64,000 nucleotides of DNA from Anaerorhabdus sp036636695 (GTDB lineage Bacteria; Bacillota_I; Bacilli_A; Erysipelotrichales; Erysipelotrichaceae): the NCBI RefSeq assembly GCF_036636695.1, contig NZ_JAVWNW010000003.1. One strand, written 5' to 3'. Made by a program: the position numbers and the translations under genes. The notes beneath the pieces were generated by a model. That model was not told where the DNA came from and ran no database searches. It saw only the letters and a list, made by a program, of their open reading frames with translations. Below are positions 25,838-34,776 of this stretch, piece after piece; positions within the stretch are counted from its first letter, which is position 1, and each line of letters starts with the position of its first letter.

Positions 25838-27475
25838 ATGAAAAGAGCAATTGATAAATTAGAACCATTTCAACGTGCAATATCAAAAGCACATTTAGCA
25901 TCTGCCGGAGTGTCAATGGATGCTTTGGATAAAAAACCATTAATTGCGATTGCAAATAGTTGGAATGAAGTATGTCCTGGACATGAACCATTAAGAAAAC
26001 TTGCGGAAGAAGTAAAAAAAGGTGTTTTAGAAGCAGGTGGGGAACCAATTGAATTTAATACGATTGCGATGTGTGATGGAATTGCGCAAGGACATGCAGG
26101 AATGCGTTATTGTTTGCCTCATCGTGAAATTATAACAGATTCATGTGAAGCAATGATTCTTGGAGAAGGAGTGTTTGATGGGGTTGTTTTTCTCGCATCA
26201 TGCGATAAAATTATCCCTGCTATGTTAAATGCTGCTGCCCGCATTAATTTACCTAGTATTATAGTAACCAGTGGTCCTTGTTATGCAGAAATTAAACCGA
26301 GTGAATCAAAAGATTTACGCCAAAAATTTCTACGAGGCGAAATTACTGAACGCGATGTTATTGAAGGAACGTTGAAGTATTATACAGGTCCTGGGATATG
26401 TCCGTTTTTGGGTACTGCTAATACCATGGGATGTTTGTGTGAAGGACTTGGAATGATGCTTCCTTATGGTGCTTTATATCCAAGTAGTACAAGTATGCGT
26501 CGTTTTAGTGCAAGAGACAGTGGAATTCATTTAATGAAGTTAGTTGAAAAAGAAATTACTCCAAGTATGATAATGACTAAAGAAGCAATGGGAAATGCTG
26601 TTACTTTACTTAGTGCAATTGGAGGATCTTTAAATGCTTTGATTCATTTACCAGCATTAGCCCACGAACTAGGTTTTACACTTGAATGGGATGATATTGC
26701 TAAAGTAACTAGTGCAACACCAGTAATCTGTAATATTGTTCCTAATGGTGATTTAACTTGTGTTGATTTGTATAAAGCGGGTGGAATTCCGGCGGTATTG
26801 AAGCAAATTGAATCACGATTAAATCAAGATGTATTGACAGTAACAACAAAAACATTAAGAGAAGAATTGAATAAATCTATTCAAATTGATGAAACAATAA
26901 TTAGAAAAATGGAAGATGAAAAATCAATTGCAAATGGTATTCAGGTTTTATATGGTAATTTAGCACCTCAGGGTGCACTTGTTAAAACAAGTGCAGTTCC
27001 ACAAGAACTTCATATTTTTACCGGCTCTGCAAAAGTATTTAATTCTGAAGATGAATGTTATGAGGCATTCAATAAAAAGTTGATTCATCAAGGGGATGCT
27101 GTAGTTGTTCGTTATGAAGGTCCAAAAGGTGGACCAGGAATGAAGGAGTTGCATCGTATTACAGAAATTATGAAATCAATTCCTAATAGCGGAATTATTA
27201 CAGATGGCCGTTTCTCTGGCGCATCTGGAGGATTAAGCATAGGTTATTTATGTCCCGAAGCTGCGGAATGTGGTCCTATTGCACTTGTTCAAGATGGTGA
27301 CATTATTCATGTGGATTTGAGTAAAAACTTAATTGAACTTCAAATATCTGAAGATGAGTTTATGAAACGCAAAAAAGAATTTATTTTACTTCATAGAGAT
27401 GATGATAAAGGATTATTAGGACGGTATGCAAAACTTGTGAGTTCAGCAAAATTAGGAGCAGTCTTGAAACAATGA
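25838..27475 (+). CDS. IlvD/Edd family dehydratase, probable sugar-acid phosphate dehydratase
   Basis: 545 residues, full length for the IlvD/Edd family of Fe-S dehydratases. Candidate cluster cysteines lie in VCPGHEPLR, MCDGIAQGH, LASCDKIIPAM and GICPFLGTANTMGC; the C-terminal GPKGGPGM, DGRFSGASGGL and GHICPEA-like (IGYLCPEAAE) motifs are present. Members include dihydroxy-acid dehydratase, 6-phosphogluconate dehydratase and aldonate dehydratases. Next to a KDPG-type aldolase and PTS genes, dehydration of an imported aldonate 6-phosphate is the best inference; branched-chain amino-acid synthesis genes are absent. Its stop overlaps the start of the HAD gene (ATGA). Confidence 0.85.
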   Translation: MKRAIDKLEPFQRAISKAHLASAGVSMDALDKKPLIAIANSWNEVCPGHEPLRKLAEEVKKGVLEAGGEPIEFNTIAMCDGIAQGHAGMRYCLPHREIITDSCEAMILGEGVFDGVVFLASCDKIIPAMLNAAARINLPSIIVTSGPCYAEIKPSESKDLRQKFLRGEITERDVIEGTLKYYTGPGICPFLGTANTMGCLCEGLGMMLPYGALYPSSTSMRRFSARDSGIHLMKLVEKEITPSMIMTKEAMGNAVTLLSAIGGSLNALIHLPALAHELGFTLEWDDIAKVTSATPVICNIVPNGDLTCVDLYKAGGIPAVLKQIESRLNQDVLTVTTKTLREELNKSIQIDETIIRKMEDEKSIANGIQVLYGNLAPQGALVKTSAVPQELHIFTGSAKVFNSEDECYEAFNKKLIHQGDAVVVRYEGPKGGPGMKELHRITEIMKSIPNSGIITDGRFSGASGGLSIGYLCPEAAECGPIALVQDGDIIHVDLSKNLIELQISEDEFMKRKKEFILLHRDDDKGLLGRYAKLVSSAKLGAVLKQ

Positions 27476-28314
27476 TAAAGACAATAGTTTCTGATTTAGA
27501 TGGAACATTTTTAACAGATGATAAACAAATTACAAGTAAGAATGAAGCATTGTTAGAAGCATGCAATGAATTAGGTCTTCATTTTATTCCAGCATCAGGG
27601 AGATTATTTTCAAGTATTAGTGAGCACATTCTAAAACAAGAATGTGTTCACTATGCAATTTGTGGTAATGGTTCAACGATTTATGATGTGAAGAAAAACG
27701 AGGAAATTTATTTTTGTGGAATTGATAAATCTTTAGTACTAAAACTTTATCAAGAATGCCAATATATTGATGCAACCTTTGATATATTTTCAGATAATCA
27801 TATTTATAGTGAAGCAAATATGATGAATCGTTTAAATGATTTTGGTTTGGATGAATATACATATGAGTATGTAAAAAAAAGTCGTACCTCTATCCATGAA
27901 GATTTTAAAATTTTTATTTTGAAACTTAAAAAGATTGATCGATTAAATATGTTTTATAAATCTGAAAAAGATAGCTTAATTTTATTAGAAATTATAAAAA
28001 AACATCCTGAGTTATCTGTAAGTACATCTCTAAAAACAAACTTAGAAATTATGAATGTTTTTGCTTCAAAAGGAAATGCTTTACAATGGTTATGCCAAAA
28101 TAGAGATATTGATGACAAATCTACAATTGCATTTGGTGATGCGAATAATGATATTTCATTATTTCAAGTAGCTGGATATAAAGTGGCTATGTCGAATGCT
28201 TGTGTTGAATTAAAAATCATTGCTGACTATGTCACATGTACAAATAATGAGTCAGGGGTAGCTCACTTCTTCGAAGAAAATAAACAGGAGTATGAAATTA
28301 AAAAACGCACATAA
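27472..28314 (+). CDS. Cof-type HAD hydrolase
   Basis: 280 residues, HAD superfamily with C2 cap. Motif I VSDLDGTFLTDD carries the nucleophile Asp, and the C-terminal motif FGDANNDISLF the metal-binding acids. Cof-type enzymes dephosphorylate sugar phosphates and other phosphometabolites. It starts at 27472, overlapping the dehydratase stop by four bases (ATGA), so it is translationally coupled. In this setting it could remove accumulated sugar-acid phosphates. A strong terminator ends the operon. Confidence 0.9.
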   Translation: MIKTIVSDLDGTFLTDDKQITSKNEALLEACNELGLHFIPASGRLFSSISEHILKQECVHYAICGNGSTIYDVKKNEEIYFCGIDKSLVLKLYQECQYIDATFDIFSDNHIYSEANMMNRLNDFGLDEYTYEYVKKSRTSIHEDFKIFILKLKKIDRLNMFYKSEKDSLILLEIIKKHPELSVSTSLKTNLEIMNVFASKGNALQWLCQNRDIDDKSTIAFGDANNDISLFQVAGYKVAMSNACVELKIIADYVTCTNNESGVAHFFEENKQEYEIKKRT

Positions 28315-28333
28315 GATGATTTGTGCGTTTTTG
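28302..28333 (+). terminator. Terminator of the sugar-acid PTS operon
   Basis: AAAACGCACA (28302-28311) pairs with TGTGCGTTTT (28322-28331), followed by TG; A and T flanks make it usable on both strands for the convergent chr genes. Confidence 0.82.
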
Positions 28334-28337
28334 TATA

Positions 28338-28913
28338 TTAGCGAATAAGTGTTGGTAAATAAAGTAGGGTACCAATGATACCTGTACCAAAAATAATGGT
28401 GATGGCATTGAATTTGTATTTTCTTAATAAGAAGAAAGCTCCAATAAATAAGATGAATTCAATTGGTCTAAAATTATTTAACTGTATGCCTTGTAAGTTT
28501 GTGTTGAACAAACCTAATACTAGTATTGATAATCCGGCAGAAGCAATCATTGCGACAACAGCAGGACGAAGGGCGGATAATACAAGTTGTACACCACTGA
28601 AATTACGATATTTATAATAGAAATGAGCAAGTAGTAGGCAAATGATAAATGCGGGAATGATACATGCAAGAGTACATATAATAGCACCTATAGGACCAGC
28701 TAATTGCGTTCCAATAAAAGTAGCAGAATTGATTGAAATAGGCCCAGGTGTCATTTCGGCAATCGTGATTAAATCAGTGAATTCAGCCATGGTCATAAGC
28801 TTATGAACGATGACAATTTGATTTTGGATAAGTGGTATTGCTGCATATCCTCCTCCAACAGAGAACAAACCAACTTGGATAAAACTAAAGAATAATTTAA
28901 GCAGCATTGTCAT
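28338..28913 (-). CDS. ChrA-type chromate transporter family protein, half 2
   Basis: 191 residues with about five membrane segments and one CHR domain: FIQVGLFSVGGGYAAIPLIQ, then TIAEMTPGPISINSATFIGTQLAGPIGAI are the conserved CHR signatures. Short-chain CHR proteins work as pairs encoded in tandem; this is the second of the pair, overlapping the first by 17 bases. I chose the ATG at 28913, with AGAAGG 8 bases upstream, over a GTG at 28922. Long-chain ChrA exports chromate, but Firmicutes pairs often have no known substrate. A LysR gene is divergent from the pair. Confidence 0.88.
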   Translation of the reverse strand: MTMLLKLFFSFIQVGLFSVGGGYAAIPLIQNQIVIVHKLMTMAEFTDLITIAEMTPGPISINSATFIGTQLAGPIGAIICTLACIIPAFIICLLLAHFYYKYRNFSGVQLVLSALRPAVVAMIASAGLSILVLGLFNTNLQGIQLNNFRPIEFILFIGAFFLLRKYKFNAITIIFGTGIIGTLLYLPTLIR

Positions 28914-29499
28914 TGATTGCACCTTCTTTCCCTTTATTAAGATACAGCGTGATGACTAAATCTAATAACCCAATAATTAAACAAGTTAGAATAATTATCA
29001 TTGCACTGATGTTCAATACAACGGCACAAAAGAATGCGGTTATCATTAAACCAATATAAAGCACACGTTTTGTTGCGACTACATTCTTGGCAAGATTGTA
29101 AACAACATCAAAGATAACGGCAGCAACACCAGCACGCATGACTTGTAGTGCAGTTGCGATGTAAATATTGGATCTAAATTGTTCATAAAAGACAGCAATA
29201 ATTGAGATGATAATCATTGGTGGGATAATTGTACCTAGTACTGCAACAAGTGAACCAACGATTCCTCCCATACGATATCCAAGAATTACGGATGCATTGA
29301 CGGGAATTGGTCCTGGTGATGATTGGGCAATTGCAGTTACATCAAGCATTTCATCTTCTTCTAACCAATTTAGCTTTTCGCAAAATTCTTTTTTCATTAA
29401 TGACACAATGACAAATCCACCACCAAATGTGCATGCACTCAACATAAATGTTGATTTGAAGAGTTGCCAAAGCATTTTTTTATTGTGTTCTTTTTTCAT
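28897..29499 (-). CDS. ChrA-type chromate transporter family protein, half 1
   Basis: 200 residues, one CHR domain: FMLSACTFGGGFVIVSLMKKEF and TAIAQSSPGPIPVNASVILGYRMGGIVGS are the family signatures, followed by about four membrane segments. It is the promoter-proximal partner of the tandem CHR pair, with GGGGGA upstream of the ATG at 29499. The two halves have opposite-type N-termini, as expected for the antiparallel partners. The divergent LysR gene starts 108 bases away across an operator-like dyad. Confidence 0.88.
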   Translation of the reverse strand: MKKEHNKKMLWQLFKSTFMLSACTFGGGFVIVSLMKKEFCEKLNWLEEDEMLDVTAIAQSSPGPIPVNASVILGYRMGGIVGSLVAVLGTIIPPMIIISIIAVFYEQFRSNIYIATALQVMRAGVAAVIFDVVYNLAKNVVATKRVLYIGLMITAFFCAVVLNISAMIIILTCLIIGLLDLVITLYLNKGKEGAINDNAA

Positions 29500-29532
29500 T
29501 TATATTCCCCCTTTAAAATCAAACAATAAAAG

Positions 29533-29570
29533 CATATCATGGGATAATTATAATAACAAATTATGATATG
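29533..29570. promoter_or_regulatory. Operator-like dyad between chr genes and lysR
   Basis: CATATCAT (29533-29540) mirrors ATGATATG (29563-29570), centred between the divergent genes. TATAAT (29572-29577) of the LysR gene abuts the right arm. LysR proteins usually bind such partial dyads near their own promoters. Confidence 0.5.
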
Positions 29571-29606
29571 TTATAATATATAAGGAAAAATTATAAGAGG
29601 TGCATA

Positions 29607-30473
29607 ATGTTAGATCAAAAGATAGAGACGTTTCTTAGTGTTGTTAAATATGGTAGTTATACAGCTGCCGCCAAAGCGTTACATATGACACAACCTGCAG
29701 TAACCCAACATATTCATAAATTAGAAGAATTTTATGGGTGTCAGTTGATTGATAGTAAGAGGCGCGCAATTAGACTTACGGAAGAAGGAAAACTTCTTTA
29801 TCAATATTTGAGTCTTCAACAAGCTAATAGCCAAGAATTTTCATTATTATTGAGAAATACAATTAAACCTTTATGTGTAGGAGCAACATTATCAATTGCT
29901 GATTATTATTTACCACAATTATTGGTAAAGGAAGTATTGAATAAAGAAGAACGTTTACGTGTATTAGTTAGTAATACAAGCGAACTAATTAAGAAATTGC
30001 ATAATGATGAAATTGATTGTGCATTTGTCGAAGGTTTGTTTGATACCTCTTTTGTAGAGACTAAAACATTTTTAGATGCTCAATTTATTCCAGTGGTTGC
30101 GAAAAATCATCCATTAGCGAATAAGAAAGTAACACTTAAGGAAATTCATGAGTATCCATTAATTCTAAGGGAACCTTATTCAGGAACGCGCCAAATCTTA
30201 GAAGGTTGGCTAAAAGAAAGAAATGATAGTATTTTGTCATTTTCTCAAACAATTGAGTTAGGAAGTTTTATACTTATCAAAGAATGTATCGCACAGTCTC
30301 AAGCAATCACATTTGTTTATAAGGGAGTAGTAGAAAAAGAGTTAGAACGTGGTGAATTAGCAACGTTTAGCTTAGAACATTTAGATATTATTCATTCTTT
30401 GTTATTTATTTACCGAAAGGGTGATCCGCGTTGTAAACAGTTTGAATCGTTTTTTTATTCACTGATTGAGTAA
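29607..30473 (+). CDS. LysR family transcriptional regulator
   Basis: 288 residues. The N-terminal winged helix (IETFLSVVKYGSYTAAAKALHMTQPAVTQHIHKLE) and the effector-binding domain (PVVAKNHPLANKKVTLKEI) are typical. GAGGTG lies about 6 bases before the ATG at 29607. Divergent from the CHR pair with a dyad between, it probably regulates them together with its own expression. Its effector is unknown; a homologous set of LysR plus CHR pair is common in Firmicutes. Confidence 0.92.
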   Translation: MLDQKIETFLSVVKYGSYTAAAKALHMTQPAVTQHIHKLEEFYGCQLIDSKRRAIRLTEEGKLLYQYLSLQQANSQEFSLLLRNTIKPLCVGATLSIADYYLPQLLVKEVLNKEERLRVLVSNTSELIKKLHNDEIDCAFVEGLFDTSFVETKTFLDAQFIPVVAKNHPLANKKVTLKEIHEYPLILREPYSGTRQILEGWLKERNDSILSFSQTIELGSFILIKECIAQSQAITFVYKGVVEKELERGELATFSLEHLDIIHSLLFIYRKGDPRCKQFESFFYSLIE

Positions 30474-30588
30474 TGATACCTAAAGATTTCTTTAAAAAGA
30501 ACCTTTATTAAGAAAAACGGGCAAAGTACTTAATACTTTATGTTATCATGTAGGAGGTTAAATATATTTACTTAGATTTGAGGTTGTT

Positions 30589-31968
30589 ATGATTACGAAA
30601 AAAACGATAAAAAAGAAAAAAGTTGCAATTATAGTAATTATGTTTGCAATATTATGTGGGATTTCCGCAAGTATTCTGTTAGCTATGAATTATGTACCAG
30701 AATATTTGTTGGAAGTAAAAGATCACAAAGAAGAGAATGTTAAACTTGATGCTTTTAAAAAAGTATCGAATCATTTATCTATAATGGTCTACTATCCTAA
30801 AATAGATAATGAGCTGGGAAATACAATCAAAGAAGTGTCAGAAAAATTATATAATCAAGTGCTAGAAGATGAAGCAGATAGTGAAGCTAAGAAAATCTTA
30901 GTTCGTGTCGACTATACATTACTTCCGATTACTGAAGAGTTAATAAATTATCGCTTTGAGATTACAAAACTAGTAGATGGTATAGAATCTACTGAGACTG
31001 AATCGCTTTGGATTAATAAGAATGATGGAAATCTTATCGATACTTCATTAATTTATGATGATATCGCATTACGGCTTATGACCCAAAGTTTGAGAACTCA
31101 ATGTAAACAAGATGTAGATTTGCAAGATGTTGCTTATACTAAAGAATTTCTAGAAAAAACAGATAAAAATGGACAATTGTTTACTAATTTTATATTAGAT
31201 GGTAATACACTTGTTTATAAAATTGAAAATCTTGCCCCAAAAGTAATTGAATTTCGCTTAGACTTAACGACAATTGCATCGCATATCAATATTTATTTTG
31301 GTGTTGATCAAAGTATTCCAGACCCTGTTGTGTATATTCCAAATCGATATGTAGATCCTAATCGTCCAATGGTAGCATTAACCTTTGACGATGGGCCTCA
31401 TATTACAAATACACCACAAATTTTGGAAGTATTAAGGCGTTATGATAGTGCAGCAACATTCTTTGTGGTGGGCAATCGCATTACAACAAAGGGAAGTGCA
31501 GTTATTCTTGATGAAATTGAATCTGGTAGCCAGGTTGCAAGCCATTCTTATAGTCATCCAAATATGGCGAAAATGAAAAATCTTGATGAACAATTCTATT
31601 TAACTTCTCAAAAAGTATACGAAGATGTAAGTCAATGGTGTTATCAAGTTACTGCCTTTAGACCACCTTATGGTGCAATAAGTACACGGATGCGTGAGAC
31701 ATCACCATATCCATTTATCATGTGGAGTATTGATACACTGGATTGGAAAACAAGAGATGTTCAAAGTACAATAAATGAAACAATGAACAATGCTAAAGAT
31801 GGTGATATTATACTATTACATGATATTCATGCTGAATCAAAAGATGCAGCTATTCAAATAATACCAATGCTAATTGAAAAGGGATTCCAAGTAGTCACAG
31901 TGAATGAAATGATGAGTGCTAAAGGAATTCAGATGGAAAATGGTAAATCATATTCAAGGGCAAGATAA
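30589..31968 (+). CDS. PdaC-like polysaccharide deacetylase
   Basis: 459 residues. A single N-terminal membrane anchor (about 11-33) precedes a DUF3298/DUF4163-like region (about 40-240) and a NodB deacetylase domain (about 260-445) with ALTFDDGPH, HSYSHPNM, FRPPYGAIS, DTLDWKTRD and LLHDIH. These hold the metal-binding Asp-His-His triad and the catalytic base. The same architecture is seen in B. subtilis PdaC, a peptidoglycan N-acetylmuramic/glucosamine deacetylase giving lysozyme resistance. GAGG lies 5 bases before the ATG. A strong bidirectional terminator ends the gene. Confidence 0.9.
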   Translation: MITKKTIKKKKVAIIVIMFAILCGISASILLAMNYVPEYLLEVKDHKEENVKLDAFKKVSNHLSIMVYYPKIDNELGNTIKEVSEKLYNQVLEDEADSEAKKILVRVDYTLLPITEELINYRFEITKLVDGIESTETESLWINKNDGNLIDTSLIYDDIALRLMTQSLRTQCKQDVDLQDVAYTKEFLEKTDKNGQLFTNFILDGNTLVYKIENLAPKVIEFRLDLTTIASHINIYFGVDQSIPDPVVYIPNRYVDPNRPMVALTFDDGPHITNTPQILEVLRRYDSAATFFVVGNRITTKGSAVILDEIESGSQVASHSYSHPNMAKMKNLDEQFYLTSQKVYEDVSQWCYQVTAFRPPYGAISTRMRETSPYPFIMWSIDTLDWKTRDVQSTINETMNNAKDGDIILLHDIHAESKDAAIQIIPMLIEKGFQVVTVNEMMSAKGIQMENGKSYSRAR

Positions 31969-31990
31969 AAAGACCGTAAGGTCTTTTTAT
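31967..31990. terminator. Bidirectional terminator
   Basis: AAAAAGACC (31967-31975) pairs with GGTCTTTTT (31980-31988) around GTAA; serves the deacetylase and the convergent sirtuin gene. Confidence 0.85.
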
Positions 31991-31991
31991 C

Positions 31992-32711
31992 TTATAATTT
32001 AATTTGTGAAAAGATATTTCCTAGGGAATCATGAATACATAAATCGGCTTGATTATCAAAAGGGGTAGTTGTTTTATTGAGAAGAACTAGACTATTTCCC
32101 TTGAAGTAACGAATAAATCCAGCGGCAGGATAAACCGATAATGATGTTCCACAAACAAGTAGTAAATCAGCAGAAGTAATAAGATTTAATGCATCATCAA
32201 TGACAGCTTCATCAAGTGCCTCTTCATATAAAGTAACATCAGGTTTGATTATTCCACCACAGTCGCAAAGGGGAATGGATTCAGTATTAATAATATCTTT
32301 AATTGAATGGGTTTTATGACATATCATACAAGTATTTCGATATACAGAACCATGAAGTTCACATACGTGTTTTGAACCCGCTAATTGATGTAAACCATCA
32401 ATATTTTGGGTGATTACACCAAGGCATTTACCTTTTGCTTCTAAATCAGCGATAAATTTATGTGCAGTGTTTGGCTTTGCGTCAAGATACAACATATTTT
32501 TGCAGTAAAATCTGTAGAAATCATCAGGGTTGTTTATAAAGAAGGTATGGCTTAAAATAGTTTCAGGTGGAATTTTACTAGCTTGTTGATAGAGACCATC
32601 AGCACTTCGAAAATCAGGGATATTACTCTCTGTAGAAATTCCAGCACCTGTAAAAAATACAATTTTATGACTAGAGTCGATTAAAGTTTGAAGTTGATTA
32701 ATTTCATTCAT
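31992..32711 (-). CDS. Sir2-family NAD-dependent protein deacylase
   Basis: 239 residues, typical bacterial sirtuin. FFTGAGISTESNIPDFRS is the NAD-binding motif, TQNIDGLHQLAG holds the catalytic His region with HELHG (CELHGSVYRNTC), and CMICH plus CDCGG supply the four zinc cysteines; GTSLSVYPAAGF follows. It removes acyl groups from lysines using NAD. I chose the ATG at 32711, with AGAGGA 7 bases upstream; an earlier ATG at 32750 overlaps the divergent mutY promoter and has no ribosome site. The two genes are divergent and share a very short spacer. Confidence 0.92.
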   Translation of the reverse strand: MNEINQLQTLIDSSHKIVFFTGAGISTESNIPDFRSADGLYQQASKIPPETILSHTFFINNPDDFYRFYCKNMLYLDAKPNTAHKFIADLEAKGKCLGVITQNIDGLHQLAGSKHVCELHGSVYRNTCMICHKTHSIKDIINTESIPLCDCGGIIKPDVTLYEEALDEAVIDDALNLITSADLLLVCGTSLSVYPAAGFIRYFKGNSLVLLNKTTTPFDNQADLCIHDSLGNIFSQIKL

Positions 32712-32753
32712 TGTGAGTTCCTCTAGCTTTATTATAGTATGGGAGGACATAAA

Positions 32754-33764
32754 ATGAAAGTTAGCGAAAAAATTGAAGATTGGTACCGTGCGAATTATCG
32801 TGATTTACCTTTTAGAAAAACAAGTGATCCTTATGCGATTTGGGTGAGTGAAATCATGGCTCAACAGACACGTATTGATACGATGTTACCGTATTATGAA
32901 ACATGGATGAATAAGTGGCCTACAATTGAAAAACTTGCTCAAGCTGATTTGCAAGAAGTGTTAAAGGTTTGGCAAGGATTGGGATATTATAATCGTGCGC
33001 GTAAGTTACATCAAGGCGCTATTACAGTGATGGAGAATTATGGTGGTATTATACCTAATGATCCCGATGAAATACAAAGAATAGAAGGTATTGGTGACTA
33101 TACAGCAGGTGCTATTTTGAGCATAGCTTTTGGGGAAGAAGTACCAGCAGTTGATGGTAATGTTTTTCGCGTTATAACACGATATTTCGCATTAGCTGAT
33201 GATATTACTAAGATTAGTACACGAAGGAAAGTTACGGAAATATGTAAGACATGGATGAAAGATTCAAATCCATCACATTTCACACAAGGACTTATGGAAA
33301 TTGGTGCAATGGTATGTACACCAAAGAAACCAATGTGTAGTTTATGTCCACTTCAAGATGAATGTATGGCACATGAATTAGGCGTAGAAGAAAACTATCC
33401 AGTTAAAAGCAAAATGAAGGCTCCTAGAGAGCTAGAAGTATACACATATGTATTTGTATGTAAAGATGAGATTTGCTTAAGTAGTGATGATAGTGACGGT
33501 CTGATGAGAGATTATTATCGATTACCACAATTTGATTCACGCTATAACATTCAAGGCGAAGAATTAAAAAAGAGAAAGCATGTCTTTTCCCATCTTATAT
33601 GGCATATGAACTGTTTTCTCGTATTTATGAATAAGAAGATTGAATTAGATAAATGTGCTTGGGTTAAAATGAAAGATGTTCATAATTATCCAATGGTAAC
33701 AGCACATAAAAAGTTATTAAAGGATCTTAGTAAACTTCCTGAACTTCATCAATTAAATGTTTAA
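32754..33764 (+). CDS. mutY: A/G-specific adenine glycosylase MutY
   Basis: 336 residues. The N-terminal HhH-GPD domain has EIMAQQTRIDTM, the helix-hairpin-helix IEGIGDYTAGAILS and the catalytic Asp in AVDGNVFRV; the 4Fe-4S cluster motif C-X6-C-X2-C-X5-C is complete (about 193-209). The C-terminal NUDIX-like domain for 8-oxoG recognition is short but present. It removes adenine opposite 8-oxoguanine. I chose the ATG at 32754, preceded by GGGAGG at 7 bases; an ATG at 32739 would place this site in the gene. Its 3' end overlaps the convergent WYL gene by 38 bases. Confidence 0.94.
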   Translation: MKVSEKIEDWYRANYRDLPFRKTSDPYAIWVSEIMAQQTRIDTMLPYYETWMNKWPTIEKLAQADLQEVLKVWQGLGYYNRARKLHQGAITVMENYGGIIPNDPDEIQRIEGIGDYTAGAILSIAFGEEVPAVDGNVFRVITRYFALADDITKISTRRKVTEICKTWMKDSNPSHFTQGLMEIGAMVCTPKKPMCSLCPLQDECMAHELGVEENYPVKSKMKAPRELEVYTYVFVCKDEICLSSDDSDGLMRDYYRLPQFDSRYNIQGEELKKRKHVFSHLIWHMNCFLVFMNKKIELDKCAWVKMKDVHNYPMVTAHKKLLKDLSKLPELHQLNV

Positions 33765-34683
33765 TGTCTTCTATAAGTGAGGAAGGTGAAATAACTTTCA
33801 CTTTCTTGCCAAATTGTAATAACCATCCAATAAAGTTGGTTGAAACAGTGCTTGATAAATTAATAGTAAAGGTTGAAGGACTTACTTTCTTTATAAATAC
33901 ATCTTGTCCAAAGGTATCAAAAACAATGTTAGTTAAGGACAAATCAAATTCTAGTGTAATATTTTCTATTTGACCAAGTGTCATATTAAAATTAGTTGTT
34001 TTATATTTAGAAAGATTGAAATTCTTCTTTTCATTAAAGTCATCTTGTAAAATAACTTGATCCATTTTATCGACACGATAGTGTGAAAAATTATTATATT
34101 TGGTTGAATAACCAATACAATAGTAACGTTGGTTTTCATAAAGAAGTGCATAGGGAATCAAATGATAAGGTGTCGAATCTTTTCGATACTTTTTTTGTTT
34201 GTCTATTGTGATATCAAAATACATAAATTGTATTGATGAATTTTTATTGATAGCATTTTGAATGGTATCTAACGAGTAGAAAATATTTTCATTTTTAAAT
34301 TTATTAGGATTTTGAAAAAGTTGATGTTTGATGCTTTCTTGATCATAATGATTGAGACAGTTTAATAATTTTTTTTGAAGTTCACTTGTTTTCTTCTTTG
34401 TAAGAAAATCACTTGAAGCAATTGCATCAACAAGTAATTTGATCTCAATAATATCAAAGTCAGTAGAGGCTAAATAATATCCTTGGGGGCGATTATAAAT
34501 AATATCAAGTCCCCATGTTTTTAATGTATCTATATCTTCATAAAGTGATTTTCTTTCAGCAACAATTCCTTTTGAATAAAGATAATCTTGTATATCAGGC
34601 ATTGTGACAGAATTTGTTTCATTTGTATCTTGTTTGAATAAATCAATTAAATATAATAATCTAAGTTTTGTTGTATTCATCAT
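33727..34683 (-). CDS. WYL-domain transcriptional regulator (YafY/DeoR-like)
   Basis: 318 residues. An N-terminal winged helix (about 1-75, TMPDIQDYLYSKGIVAERKSLYEDIDTL) is followed by a helical segment and a WYL domain (about 140-230, HLIPYALLYENQRYYCIGYS) with a C-terminal WCX-like extension. WYL proteins sense ligands, often nucleic acids or nucleotides, and regulate DNA-damage or defence genes; no such genes are adjacent here. The ATG at 34683 has GGGGTG upstream. It is convergent with mutY, overlapping its end by 38 bases, and divergent from a membrane protein gene. Confidence 0.85.
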   Translation of the reverse strand: MMNTTKLRLLYLIDLFKQDTNETNSVTMPDIQDYLYSKGIVAERKSLYEDIDTLKTWGLDIIYNRPQGYYLASTDFDIIEIKLLVDAIASSDFLTKKKTSELQKKLLNCLNHYDQESIKHQLFQNPNKFKNENIFYSLDTIQNAINKNSSIQFMYFDITIDKQKKYRKDSTPYHLIPYALLYENQRYYCIGYSTKYNNFSHYRVDKMDQVILQDDFNEKKNFNLSKYKTTNFNMTLGQIENITLEFDLSLTNIVFDTFGQDVFIKKVSPSTFTINLSSTVSTNFIGWLLQFGKKVKVISPSSLIEDIKHLIDEVQEVY

Positions 34684-34776
34684 ATCACCCCTATAATCAT
34701 ATCATACTGTACTAAAAAAGGGACAGTTATATTTTCCTTGTGTGGTAAAGTATAAACACTTGAAGGAGGAACACTT

